From AAA044-D11 sp965268555 (lineage in GTDB: Bacteria > Actinomycetota > Actinomycetes > Nanopelagicales > Nanopelagicaceae), in assembly GCA_965268555.1 (NCBI GenBank), contig OZ254174.1, forward strand, positions 1,240,001-1,304,000: a DNA stretch of 64,000 nucleotides, read 5' to 3'. The translations under genes and the position numbers were made by a program. Position 1 is the first letter of the stretch; each line of letters opens with the position of its first letter. The notes under the pieces were generated by a model, which ran no database searches, was not told the origin of the DNA, and worked only from the letters and a program-made list of their open reading frames with translations. Positions 36,460 to 43,631 of the stretch are shown here, piece after piece.

Positions 36460-37797
36460 TTAAACCGCATGAAATTCGAAAGCTTCGTCATGGAATCTAT
36501 TCTTCGGAATTCCCGCATCCCTACATGCCTCACGCACAGCCTCGACCAAAGGCGTTGGCCCACAAACATAAACATCTGAATCGGCAAATGCCGGAACAAA
36601 CTTGCTTATATATTTCGCATCCATCGGATGTACTTTGCGCGACCCTACTAAGTAATGAACTCTTGCCCCACGTGCCTCTGCGATCGCATCTAACTCTTTT
36701 CGCAGAACTAAATCCTCTTCACGCGATGCGCGGAATAAAACATCAATCTGCTTTGAATCATCAAACTCTTCCATCAAAGCCCGAAGTGGAGTTATTCCAA
36801 CTCCGCCGCCCACAAGAACAATGTGTCCCTTTGACGCTGTCGCAGCCACGAAAGTTCCATATGGCCCTTCGAAAAACACGCGCTTGCCCTTCTTTAAATT
36901 CTTAACCGCCTTCGAATGATCACCAAGTTCCTTAACAGTCACGCGCATATATTTATCTGTTGGCGCCGCCGACAATGAATATGGATGCGAAATCCACCAT
37001 TGTCCTTTCTGCATAAAGCGCCACCCGAAGAATTGCCCGCCTTGCGCATTCAATTTATCAAGCTTGCGCCCCTTCATAATTATCGAAGTAACCCCAGGCC
37101 CTTCTTTAACTATCTGTTCAATCTTTAAGTTATGTCGCAAAGATCGCGCGGTCGGAATCACCAAACGCCAGATAACAATGATTGCGCCCGCATAAATATA
37201 GAGAAATTCCCAATACGCCTTATTCAAAGGATGCCCAATAAACATCGGCCCCGACAAGATTTGATGCATAAAAGATAAAACAATCGCCAGGTATGTATAA
37301 AGATGAATCGTCCACCAAGTCTCATAAGACATCTTGGCTCGCGCTTTCTTATATGAAGTTATCCCCGCCATCGCAAAAAATATAAATGCAATTACCGCCG
37401 GAAGCATCCAAGGAAAGCGCAGAATCATTCGCCACAATTCAACAGCCAGCGGAACCCGGTCCGCACCGGCATATCCCAAAATAACAAAGAGGACGTGCGC
37501 CGTAATTAAATAGAGTGAATAAGGCCCAAGTTTGCGATGCCAGATAACAAGTCGATCATGTCCGACAGATTTTTCCACCCAAGAAATTCTTGAAACTAAA
37601 ACCAATCCCACAAGCGCTAGATAAGATCCAACCATCGCTGCAATCCGCGAAACCGATGTCACATCTGCGTAGAAAGAATTCCAATCGGCCGCAGTAGTCG
37701 TCTCAACATAAATCGCAATTGTTAAACCAAGTCCAAGCCCTAAAACAATTGACGCCCAATCGGCTCCAGATCTTTTGCCGATACTATGCGTGCTCAT
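36460..37797 (-). CDS. Ferric-reductase-like membrane flavocytochrome
   Basis: A 445-residue protein. The N-terminal part (residues about 12-210) has six or so transmembrane helices with His pairs that suit b-type hemes (WHRKLG, TAHVLF, TIHLYTY, MHQILSG). The C-terminal part is an FAD/NAD(P)H module: HPYSLSAAP for FAD, GGGVGITPLRALM for NAD(P)H and a CGPTPLVEAV end. It should move electrons from cytoplasmic NAD(P)H across the membrane, probably to the FMN-binding protein encoded 30 bp downstream. Final acceptor unknown. Confidence 0.88.
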   Translation of the reverse strand: MSTHSIGKRSGADWASIVLGLGLGLTIAIYVETTTAADWNSFYADVTSVSRIAAMVGSYLALVGLVLVSRISWVEKSVGHDRLVIWHRKLGPYSLYLITAHVLFVILGYAGADRVPLAVELWRMILRFPWMLPAVIAFIFFAMAGITSYKKARAKMSYETWWTIHLYTYLAIVLSFMHQILSGPMFIGHPLNKAYWEFLYIYAGAIIVIWRLVIPTARSLRHNLKIEQIVKEGPGVTSIIMKGRKLDKLNAQGGQFFGWRFMQKGQWWISHPYSLSAAPTDKYMRVTVKELGDHSKAVKNLKKGKRVFFEGPYGTFVAATASKGHIVLVGGGVGITPLRALMEEFDDSKQIDVLFRASREEDLVLRKELDAIAEARGARVHYLVGSRKVHPMDAKYISKFVPAFADSDVYVCGPTPLVEAVREACRDAGIPKNRFHDEAFEFHAV

Positions 37798-37868
37798 TAG
37801 GCTATTAAACGCCTAAACCCTGAGAACTACCTATAAGCCAGGTGTATGACCCCTGGAAATCGAGCTTT

Positions 37869-38003
37869 TTATTCGTTAATCCAGTCATAAAGCGCCTTCA
37901 CAATCACGGCGGTCACCGTGGTGTGCTGGGCCTTAGCTTTGGCCTTTGCCTTCTTCCACAAAACATCAGGAATTCGCACTGATCGTGGTGGGGTGATTGC
38001 CAT
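37869..38003 (-). CDS. Small ribbon-helix-helix (CopG-like) protein, 44 aa
   Basis: A short ORF starting MAITPPRSVRIPDVLWKKA. The strand SVRIP, the helix DVLWKKAKAKAKAQ, a Thr-Val-Thr turn and the helix AVIVKALYDWINE give the ribbon-helix-helix fold of dimeric DNA-binding proteins. AAGGTG lies 7 nt upstream of the ATG. Such proteins are often antitoxins or plasmid-type repressors, but no toxin partner is seen beside it. It is probably autoregulatory, and the AT-rich inverted repeat at 38091-38123 is a candidate site. Confidence 0.75.
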   Translation of the reverse strand: MAITPPRSVRIPDVLWKKAKAKAKAQHTTVTAVIVKALYDWINE

Positions 38004-38090
38004 AAGAATCACCTTACGCCTATTGCAAAGTAATTGCGCATTCAAAGAGCACTTACTTTTGATTACTTTTTATAAAAAAGTGTTTTGTAA

Positions 38091-38123
38091 ATACAATTTA
38101 AATACATAGTAATTACATTGTAT
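38091..38123. repeat. AT-rich inverted repeat ATACAAT / ATTGTAT
   Basis: ATACAAT (38091-38097) and its reverse complement ATTGTAT (38117-38123) are 19 bp apart, in a very AT-rich stretch about 90 bp upstream of the RHH gene. It might be an operator; in AT-rich DNA a 7-bp pair can also arise by chance. Confidence 0.25.
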
Positions 38124-38150
38124 TGACAACACTAGGCAATTTTTTTTGGG

Positions 38151-38291
38151 TTGTCTAAAGCGCTCTTTACCAATGGAATTTATACGCGTTTTCGTGATGA
38201 CGAGATCGATGGCGCTGGAACCGCAATCCTTGATGCTCTCGCAACAAGCCAGAAGCCCGGCCCCCTTTTGGGAGACCGAGCCTCTGTTTAA
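38151..38291 (+). CDS. Possible small ORF (46 aa), function unknown
   Basis: An open frame from TTG 38151 reading LSKALFTNGIYTRFRDDE and ending near GPLLGDRASV. Its composition is protein-like (mixed charge, few rare residues), and it lies in an otherwise empty gap between the RHH gene and the S-layer-like gene. Against it: no ATG, no clear Shine-Dalgarno, and an in-frame TAG 18 bases upstream of the TTG. It could instead be the remnant of a longer gene. I do not recognise it. Confidence 0.3.
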   Translation: MSKALFTNGIYTRFRDDEIDGAGTAILDALATSQKPGPLLGDRASV

Positions 38292-38324
38292 CTAGTTAAC
38301 TCTTACGGGTTATTTAGTTTTTGC

Positions 38325-40148
38325 TTACTTCTTTAGCTTTGCAACTGCAGAAGTTAGCTTCTTAACGCTTGCGATAAGAGACTTAACTTGAGCAGCTAGC
38401 GCTGTAACAGCAGCTAGTGCATCTGATGCAGCTTGTGTTGCATTTTGAGCTTCATCGTATGCATTGTTAGCAGCATCTGTTGCAGCGTTAGCTGCATCAA
38501 GTGCTAGTGATGCTGATTGATCAGCTTCAACTGATGCTGATGCTGAGAACGCAGTACCTGTTAGTGCATCTGTTGTTTCGCCTGTGATAACGAAGTCACC
38601 AGAAGTAACAGGAGCATATGTCTTAGTTGTGTTTACTCCGCCTACGATTTGAGCAGTTGCAACAGCAGGAAGACTAGAAATAGTCTTGCTTGAAGAAACT
38701 GTATCTGAGTATGGAGCTTGACCGTCATATGCAGCGTTTCCGCTTGAGTCCTTAGCAGTTGCTGTGATGACCATTGCTTCGCCAGCTGTGTAAGTTGCCT
38801 TATCAGTTGTTACAGCAACAGTTGCGATAGATCCACCGACTGAGAATGTCAATGCATTCGCAACGATATCGAATAGACCAGTTGTTGTGTTTAGAACTGA
38901 AAGTGTAACTGTTGCAGACTTACCTGAAGCAGCACCTTGAGCACCTGAAACTGAACATTCGAAGTTACCTGAGTAGGTAGCATTCTCTGCGCAAGTTCCA
39001 ACAGTAATTACTGAAGAGTCAGATGAAGTCAACTTAGTAGTTGCACCTGCTCCAACAGCGTTTCCGTTTGAATCCAAGATTTCAGCAGTGAATGCAACTG
39101 TTGTGGCGTATGAATCTCCACCGTTAGTTCCATCTACTGTTGATGGGTTAGCACCAAGCTGTGTTGAAGCCTTAGCAACCTTTAGGTTCTGAGTTGACTT
39201 TACAGTCGCAGGAGTTCCTACGAATGTGATTGTCTCAGTTGCAAGTTGTGTAGTTCCGCTGGTTAAAGTAATTGTTGAAGTTCCAGCAGTACCGTCAGAC
39301 CATACTGTCACGAAGAAGTATGCAGTGTTTGCGTTCGAAGCAGCAACAGTAATGCTGCGGCCTGTTGCAGTTGTTGAATCTTCACCTGAAGTTACAGCAG
39401 ACAAAGTATCTGTGTTAGCAATACCTAGTAAACCTGGACCAGAAATAGAAGCACTAAGTCCTTGATCTTCCATTAGGTTGCCTGCTGAGTCGCGTACTGC
39501 TACAGCAATTTGTGCACGCTGAGATCCAGCTGTCTTTGAGCCAGTAAGTGAGGCAGTATCTGCAGTAGCAGGCACTGTGTCATCGTTACGAGCTGTTATG
39601 AATGATGTTGAGTATTGAGCAGATACTGTCGAAGCCGCACCGTAAGTGATTGTAGCTGTAGAAGCTCCAATTGTTACTGTTGCTGTTCCAGGAGTAGTGC
39701 TGAATACCTTCATTTCAATGTATTGAGTTGAATCAAATGTATCTCCAACGTTATCTGTTACTGCGTAGAAAACGTTTGAACCTGGAATAAATCCAGTTGG
39801 AGTTGCTGCGGTATCATCAGCAACAGTTGCTGCTAAAAATACAGCGCCAGTTACCGATGGACTAAATGCGCTTGAACCAGTTGCCACGTAGTAACGAACT
39901 GTTACAGCAGAACCAACAGTTGCTGTTGCAACTTTAACTTGGTCTCCATCTACAGCCGATCCTACGTCAGTTGCACTTACGGCACCTGTTGTTGCATTTG
40001 TATATGAACTAGCACCAGCTGTGATGGTGAAACCTGGGTTGTTACCATCTAGAGCAGCAGCATTTGCTGACACGGCAGAGAATCCGCCTAGTGCCAACGC
40101 AGCAGCAGCAACAAGCGCAATGCGCTTAATTGATGTCTTTGTAGACAT
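38325..40148 (-). CDS. S-layer-like secreted surface protein
   Basis: A 607-residue exported protein. The signal peptide (KRIALVAAAALALGG..SANA) is cleaved near residue 30. The mature part is rich in Ala, Thr, Ser and Val with several Ig-like beta domains (DSAGNLMEDQG, DSNGNAVGAGA and DSSGNAAYDGQ mark Big/invasin-like repeats). A C-terminal heptad coiled coil follows (about 550-607, ending SVKKLTSAVAKLKK). Codons are strongly uniform, as in abundant proteins. ATG 40148 has AAAGGA upstream; the longer frame to 40301 overlaps the sigma gene. Cell-surface layer is inferred. Confidence 0.75.
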   Translation of the reverse strand: MSTKTSIKRIALVAAAALALGGFSAVSANAAALDGNNPGFTITAGASSYTNATTGAVSATDVGSAVDGDQVKVATATVGSAVTVRYYVATGSSAFSPSVTGAVFLAATVADDTAATPTGFIPGSNVFYAVTDNVGDTFDSTQYIEMKVFSTTPGTATVTIGASTATITYGAASTVSAQYSTSFITARNDDTVPATADTASLTGSKTAGSQRAQIAVAVRDSAGNLMEDQGLSASISGPGLLGIANTDTLSAVTSGEDSTTATGRSITVAASNANTAYFFVTVWSDGTAGTSTITLTSGTTQLATETITFVGTPATVKSTQNLKVAKASTQLGANPSTVDGTNGGDSYATTVAFTAEILDSNGNAVGAGATTKLTSSDSSVITVGTCAENATYSGNFECSVSGAQGAASGKSATVTLSVLNTTTGLFDIVANALTFSVGGSIATVAVTTDKATYTAGEAMVITATAKDSSGNAAYDGQAPYSDTVSSSKTISSLPAVATAQIVGGVNTTKTYAPVTSGDFVITGETTDALTGTAFSASASVEADQSASLALDAANAATDAANNAYDEAQNATQAASDALAAVTALAAQVKSLIASVKKLTSAVAKLKK

Positions 40149-40166
40149 TATTTTCCTTTCGATAGT

Positions 40167-40255
40167 CACTGACGGGACGATCCCGTCTGTGGCTTTGAGA
40201 TGAGTCGCACGTGCTGACGCATCTCTTTTCTGTTGCAGTATCCGGACTGCAGCAG
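40167..40255 (-). promoter_or_regulatory. Three consecutive hairpins in the leader of the S-layer-like gene
   Basis: Between the sigma-factor stop and the S-layer-like start the transcript can fold three hairpins: 40230-40255 (CTGCTGCAGT with ACTGCAACAG), 40197-40225 (GAGATG with CATCTC and an inner GTC/GAC plus GCAC/GTGC) and 40167-40191 (GACGGGA with TCCCGTC, extended by CAC/GTG past a mismatch). None has a U run, so they look like mRNA-stabilising or translation-control structures rather than terminators. The last one ends about 18 nt before the ATG. Confidence 0.55.
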
Positions 40256-40275
40256 AAACCTGTTTTTTGTTGTCC

Positions 40276-41664
40276 TTAGGCGACATAGATCGCCTGCCCA
40301 AGAATTTGAGTCTTGCCTGGGTTTAGTAGGGCAACTGTTGTGATCTGAGAAGGGGCGGACTTACTGTCAACGCCTCGACTCGCTGGGATAATTGTATCTG
40401 AGGCTGAGGCCTTATCCACGCTGATTACAGCGGTTAGAAGGTAATTTCCATCAGCTAGACGCTCAAAATTAGAGGAAATATTGGCTATTTCTAGGCCGAC
40501 CCAGTTGCCGCCCATGGTCACAGAAGCATCGGCATCGTATGTGGTGCCTGAACCGCCAACGACGATGTCCTGGGATAGAAGGACGTTGATCGCGTTGCTA
40601 TCGGTGGTCATTGTGTTGCTGTGGAGGACTAGGCCTTCGTTGGTCAAAACTGGAGTTGATTTAGATACGTTGATCGCGCCGTTCTCGCCGGCAGCGTTAG
40701 CAACTGAGAAACCTGTAGGGATGCCATTTGAATCAAGGCCAGCGAAGGTAAGAACCTTTGAAGCTGACTTGATATCGATTGCTTCTCCGCTTGTTGCTTG
40801 GGCATCTGCCTTCTTTGACGCTTCTGCTGGGGTTGCCTTAGCAGAAGGAGTAGAAGGTGTCGCTGAGCTTGTGGCTACAGGGGCATCTTGGCTTGTTGTG
40901 CCAGAAGAGACGATTGAAGCGATGTTGTCCTGGCCAGTTACTGAGTTAAAGCCAAGGAAGGCAACTAGAACAATAAGTAGTGAGAGGGCAACCTTTGAAG
41001 ATTTCTTCGCAAGTTCGGCAGCCTTCTTGTATTGAGTAGATAAAGCTTCAAGGGCGGTTGTGCCTGTGGCTTCATCGATAACCCATTCGGTAAGAATGCG
41101 GACGAATGAGGCGCGAGCGCGGCCAACAACGTGGCGGACATTCTCTGGCTTTGTGCCAAGTGCCTTTGCAATCTCTTCGGTAGAACGGCCTTCCATTTCC
41201 CACATAACAAGTGCGGTGCGTTGGTCAGCAGAAAGACGTGAAAGTGCTTCGCGGATGATTGAGGCATCTTCGGCGGCAGCAAGTGTTGAGTCGAATGGAA
41301 CGTGGGCTTCTGCTGAAAGCTCGGCTAGGCGCTCTTGTGATGTTTCAGAGTCGATAGCTACAAGGTTTGGACGAGATCCGGTAGAGCGGATCTGGTTTAG
41401 GCAGAGGTTGTTAACTGTGGTGCGAAGGTATGCAAGTGCGCGATCAGCACTATCTAGTTCAGGGGCAGCAAGGATGAACTTGAGGAAGGCCTCTTGAACG
41501 ATTTCGGCGGCATCAGCGTCGGAACGGAGAATCCGGCGTGCTTGACCGATTAGTGATGAGCGATTTTCTGCGTATAGCGCGGAGAGATCGGCAACAGACC
41601 AGTCAGAGACGGTTGCTGGTGTAGCGGCAACGCCTACTGTGGTGTTCTTCTTACGAAGTGCCAT
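40276..41664 (-). CDS. ECF sigma factor fused to a transmembrane and extracytoplasmic domain
   Basis: A 462-residue protein from ATG 41664. Region 2 is at about 24-95 (DADAAEIVQEAFLKF) and region 4 at about 135-192 (LSADQRTALVMWEMEGRSTEEIAKALG). A single hydrophobic helix at 224-239 (KVALSLLIVLVAFLGF) follows, then a Ser/Thr/Pro/Ala linker (255-292) and a beta-rich domain to 462 that would lie outside. No separate anti-sigma gene is nearby. It probably senses the envelope through its own outer domain. It is immediately upstream of the S-layer-like gene. GGAG precedes the start; a longer frame runs to 41745. Confidence 0.83.
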   Translation of the reverse strand: MALRKKNTTVGVAATPATVSDWSVADLSALYAENRSSLIGQARRILRSDADAAEIVQEAFLKFILAAPELDSADRALAYLRTTVNNLCLNQIRSTGSRPNLVAIDSETSQERLAELSAEAHVPFDSTLAAAEDASIIREALSRLSADQRTALVMWEMEGRSTEEIAKALGTKPENVRHVVGRARASFVRILTEWVIDEATGTTALEALSTQYKKAAELAKKSSKVALSLLIVLVAFLGFNSVTGQDNIASIVSSGTTSQDAPVATSSATPSTPSAKATPAEASKKADAQATSGEAIDIKSASKVLTFAGLDSNGIPTGFSVANAAGENGAINVSKSTPVLTNEGLVLHSNTMTTDSNAINVLLSQDIVVGGSGTTYDADASVTMGGNWVGLEIANISSNFERLADGNYLLTAVISVDKASASDTIIPASRGVDSKSAPSQITTVALLNPGKTQILGQAIYVA

Positions 41665-41820
41665 TTGGGTATATCTCCGGATTTTTATGGTCTTGCAGCG
41701 GGCAACGTCTTGCCCTCTACTATGTAAGACACCCCTGGGGGCCAAATGTTGTGCCCGATTGGGGAAATTTTCGAGATTTTTTGGGCCTGAGCGTGCTTGA
41801 GCCTAGGTGAGCGTGGGATT

Positions 41821-41840
41821 TATACCTATATATAGGTATA
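41821..41840. promoter_or_regulatory. Perfect 20-bp palindrome between cfa and the sigma gene
   Basis: TATACCTATATATAGGTATA is its own reverse complement over all 20 bases. It lies 157 bp upstream of the sigma-factor ATG and 27 bp beyond the cfa stop. As DNA it could be a dimer-protein operator for the sigma gene; as RNA it could protect the cfa 3' end. No U run follows on the minus strand. Confidence 0.4.
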
Positions 41841-41866
41841 TCTGGTTTGGGCCAGCCTACCTCCTC

Positions 41867-42976
41867 TCAGCGGACCGCCTTATAGGCCCCGCGACTGGTC
41901 ATCGGGCGGAAAACAACCTGGATCAATTGGATATGGCGGGCTCGAAAGCCGGCGGCCGAACTCAAAAGGTAGTAATTCCACATCCGGCGGAAGCGCTCGT
42001 CGTACCCAGGGATCTCTCGCCACTTCTTATTTATGTTGGCATGCCATTGCATCAGAGTCTTGTCGTAATCCGGGCCAAAGTTATGGACATCTTCTATTGC
42101 GACCTTATTTTCAACCGCTTTTGAGATTTGGGCCAAGGAGGGCAGAACGCCGCCGGGAAAAATGTAACGATCGAAGAATGGATCGGTTACTTGTTTGGTC
42201 ACATTCGATGCGATGGTGTGATGAAGCATCATCCCATCTGGTTCGAGAAGTGAAATGCATTGATCGAAGAAGGTCTCGAGATTTTTTGGACCGACATGTT
42301 CCATCATTCCGACTGAAACGATGCGATCAAATTTTCCAGACAAGTCGCGATAGTCCATCTGGAAATATTCAACTTTTAACTTTCCATTTTTCGCGCGGGC
42401 AAGTTCGATTTGATTATCGGCTGGGGAAATTCCGGTCCCGATAATTCCGTATTTCTTTGCGGCATATCGAAGCAGGCCGCCCCAACCACAACCAATATCT
42501 AATAGGCGCATTCCTGGTTTCAATTCGAGCTTGCGACAGATCAAATCAAATTTTGCGATTTGGGCCTGGTCTAAAGTTTTTGCGTTCTTCCAATAACCAC
42601 ATGAATATGCCATCTCTTTATCAAGCATCCGGGTATATAAATCATTTCCGATGTTGTAGTGATGCTTGGCATTTGCTGCGGCTCTAATTTTAGTTTGGCG
42701 ATTTAAGACTGTTGATTTAATCGCGTGGCCCACAAGTGAAAATGAGAACGGAACTTTCTCTAAAACATTAATCTCTAATAACTTTGTTAAGAATTGGTCG
42801 ATTGATTTAACATCCCACCAACCATCCATATAAGCCTCGCCCAGGCCCAATTCACGCTGGGAAATGATGCGATTCCAGAGCCGTTCATCATTAACTTGAA
42901 TATCCCATGGGTTCTTGCCATTGATTTTGATCCCGGCAGCATCAAGGATTTGCTGGCTCAATTGCTTGGAATTCAT
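41867..42976 (-). CDS. cfa: Cyclopropane-fatty-acyl-phospholipid synthase-like methyltransferase
   Basis: A 369-residue SAM-dependent methyltransferase that adds a methylene (or methyl) group to unsaturated phospholipid acyl chains. The SAM loop LLDIGCGWGG is at residues 158-167; AYSCGYW and GMMEHVGPKN are family segments, and the N-terminal domain (residues 1-100) is the lipid-binding part of E. coli-type Cfa. It acts at the membrane surface. Its ATG lies inside a perfect inverted repeat. Confidence 0.92.
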   Translation of the reverse strand: MNSKQLSQQILDAAGIKINGKNPWDIQVNDERLWNRIISQRELGLGEAYMDGWWDVKSIDQFLTKLLEINVLEKVPFSFSLVGHAIKSTVLNRQTKIRAAANAKHHYNIGNDLYTRMLDKEMAYSCGYWKNAKTLDQAQIAKFDLICRKLELKPGMRLLDIGCGWGGLLRYAAKKYGIIGTGISPADNQIELARAKNGKLKVEYFQMDYRDLSGKFDRIVSVGMMEHVGPKNLETFFDQCISLLEPDGMMLHHTIASNVTKQVTDPFFDRYIFPGGVLPSLAQISKAVENKVAIEDVHNFGPDYDKTLMQWHANINKKWREIPGYDERFRRMWNYYLLSSAAGFRARHIQLIQVVFRPMTSRGAYKAVR

Positions 42977-42993
42977 ACGAAATATTTTCGTAT
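42975..42993 (-). promoter_or_regulatory. Inverted repeat spanning the cfa start codon
   Basis: ATACGAAATATTTTCGTAT is an 8-bp perfect inverted repeat with a 3-nt centre. In the cfa mRNA it forms a hairpin whose 3' arm contains the first two bases of the AUG. It could block initiation at low temperature or serve as a DNA operator. AT-richness makes chance possible. Confidence 0.4.
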
Positions 42994-43022
42994 ATTTCTT
43001 TCAATCTGAAAAGGGGTTTTGC

Positions 43023-43625
43023 CTAGATTTTTGGCAGATGCCAATCGAATTTAATCGAAAGCTCGCGCACAAGCACGATGACAAATCCTGCAGCGATAGC
43101 CGTGGCGCCCTCTGAAATATTTAGGTGATTGAGCCCGGCATAGACAAGTGCGCCAGCAAGACAAGATGTGCCAATTGTTTCGCGGTGCAGAAGAACTGGT
43201 TCAACTTGGCAAAGAACATCGCGAAGCAGGCCGCCAGTTACGCCACCGATAATTCCGAGGGCGATGACGCTTATGAAATTAGCATTGTTAGTTACCGCAA
43301 AATTTGCACTAGAAACTGTTGCGACTGCAAGTCCAAAGGTATCCAGTGCAAGCAAGAAACGGCCAACTGGTTTTTTCTCTTTTGCAACAACAGTGATTAA
43401 AACTGCGAGCGCGATTGATGCGAACAACCATGAGTGCAAAATCCAAGGTGGACGTTGGCCCATGAATAAATTTCGAAGAGTTCCACCGGCTACAGATGCC
43501 ACCGCCGCGATAAGTGCGATTCCGCCGTAATCCAAGCCTTTGCTGGCTGCGATGCGCGCGCCAACAATTGCGAAGGCAAAAGTTGCGATTAAATCCAGGC
43601 CGGTGACGAGTGAATCAATCTGCAT
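43023..43625 (-). CDS. TRIC-type channel (UPF0126/YicG family) membrane protein
   Basis: A 200-residue protein with seven hydrophobic helices, built from two copies of a three-helix repeat. The repeats carry GGTLRNLF and GGLLRDVL; the second keeps the canonical G-G-x-x-R-D, the first has Asn for Asp. Prokaryotic TRIC homologues form trimeric potassium-permeable channels, but the physiological role of UPF0126 proteins is unsettled. It lies 7 nt downstream of the SHMT-like gene and is probably in its operon. Confidence 0.83.
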   Translation of the reverse strand: MQIDSLVTGLDLIATFAFAIVGARIAASKGLDYGGIALIAAVASVAGGTLRNLFMGQRPPWILHSWLFASIALAVLITVVAKEKKPVGRFLLALDTFGLAVATVSSANFAVTNNANFISVIALGIIGGVTGGLLRDVLCQVEPVLLHRETIGTSCLAGALVYAGLNHLNISEGATAIAAGFVIVLVRELSIKFDWHLPKI

Positions 43626-43631
43626 TTGGGA

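Noticed and set aside
37918..38109. 63-residue plus-strand ORF
   Set aside because: It is antisense to the RHH gene, which has the better start signal and a recognisable fold.
38123..38150. Promoter with -35 TTGACA at 38123-38128 for the small plus-strand ORF
   Set aside because: No acceptable -10 lies 16-19 bp downstream; that stretch is a T run.
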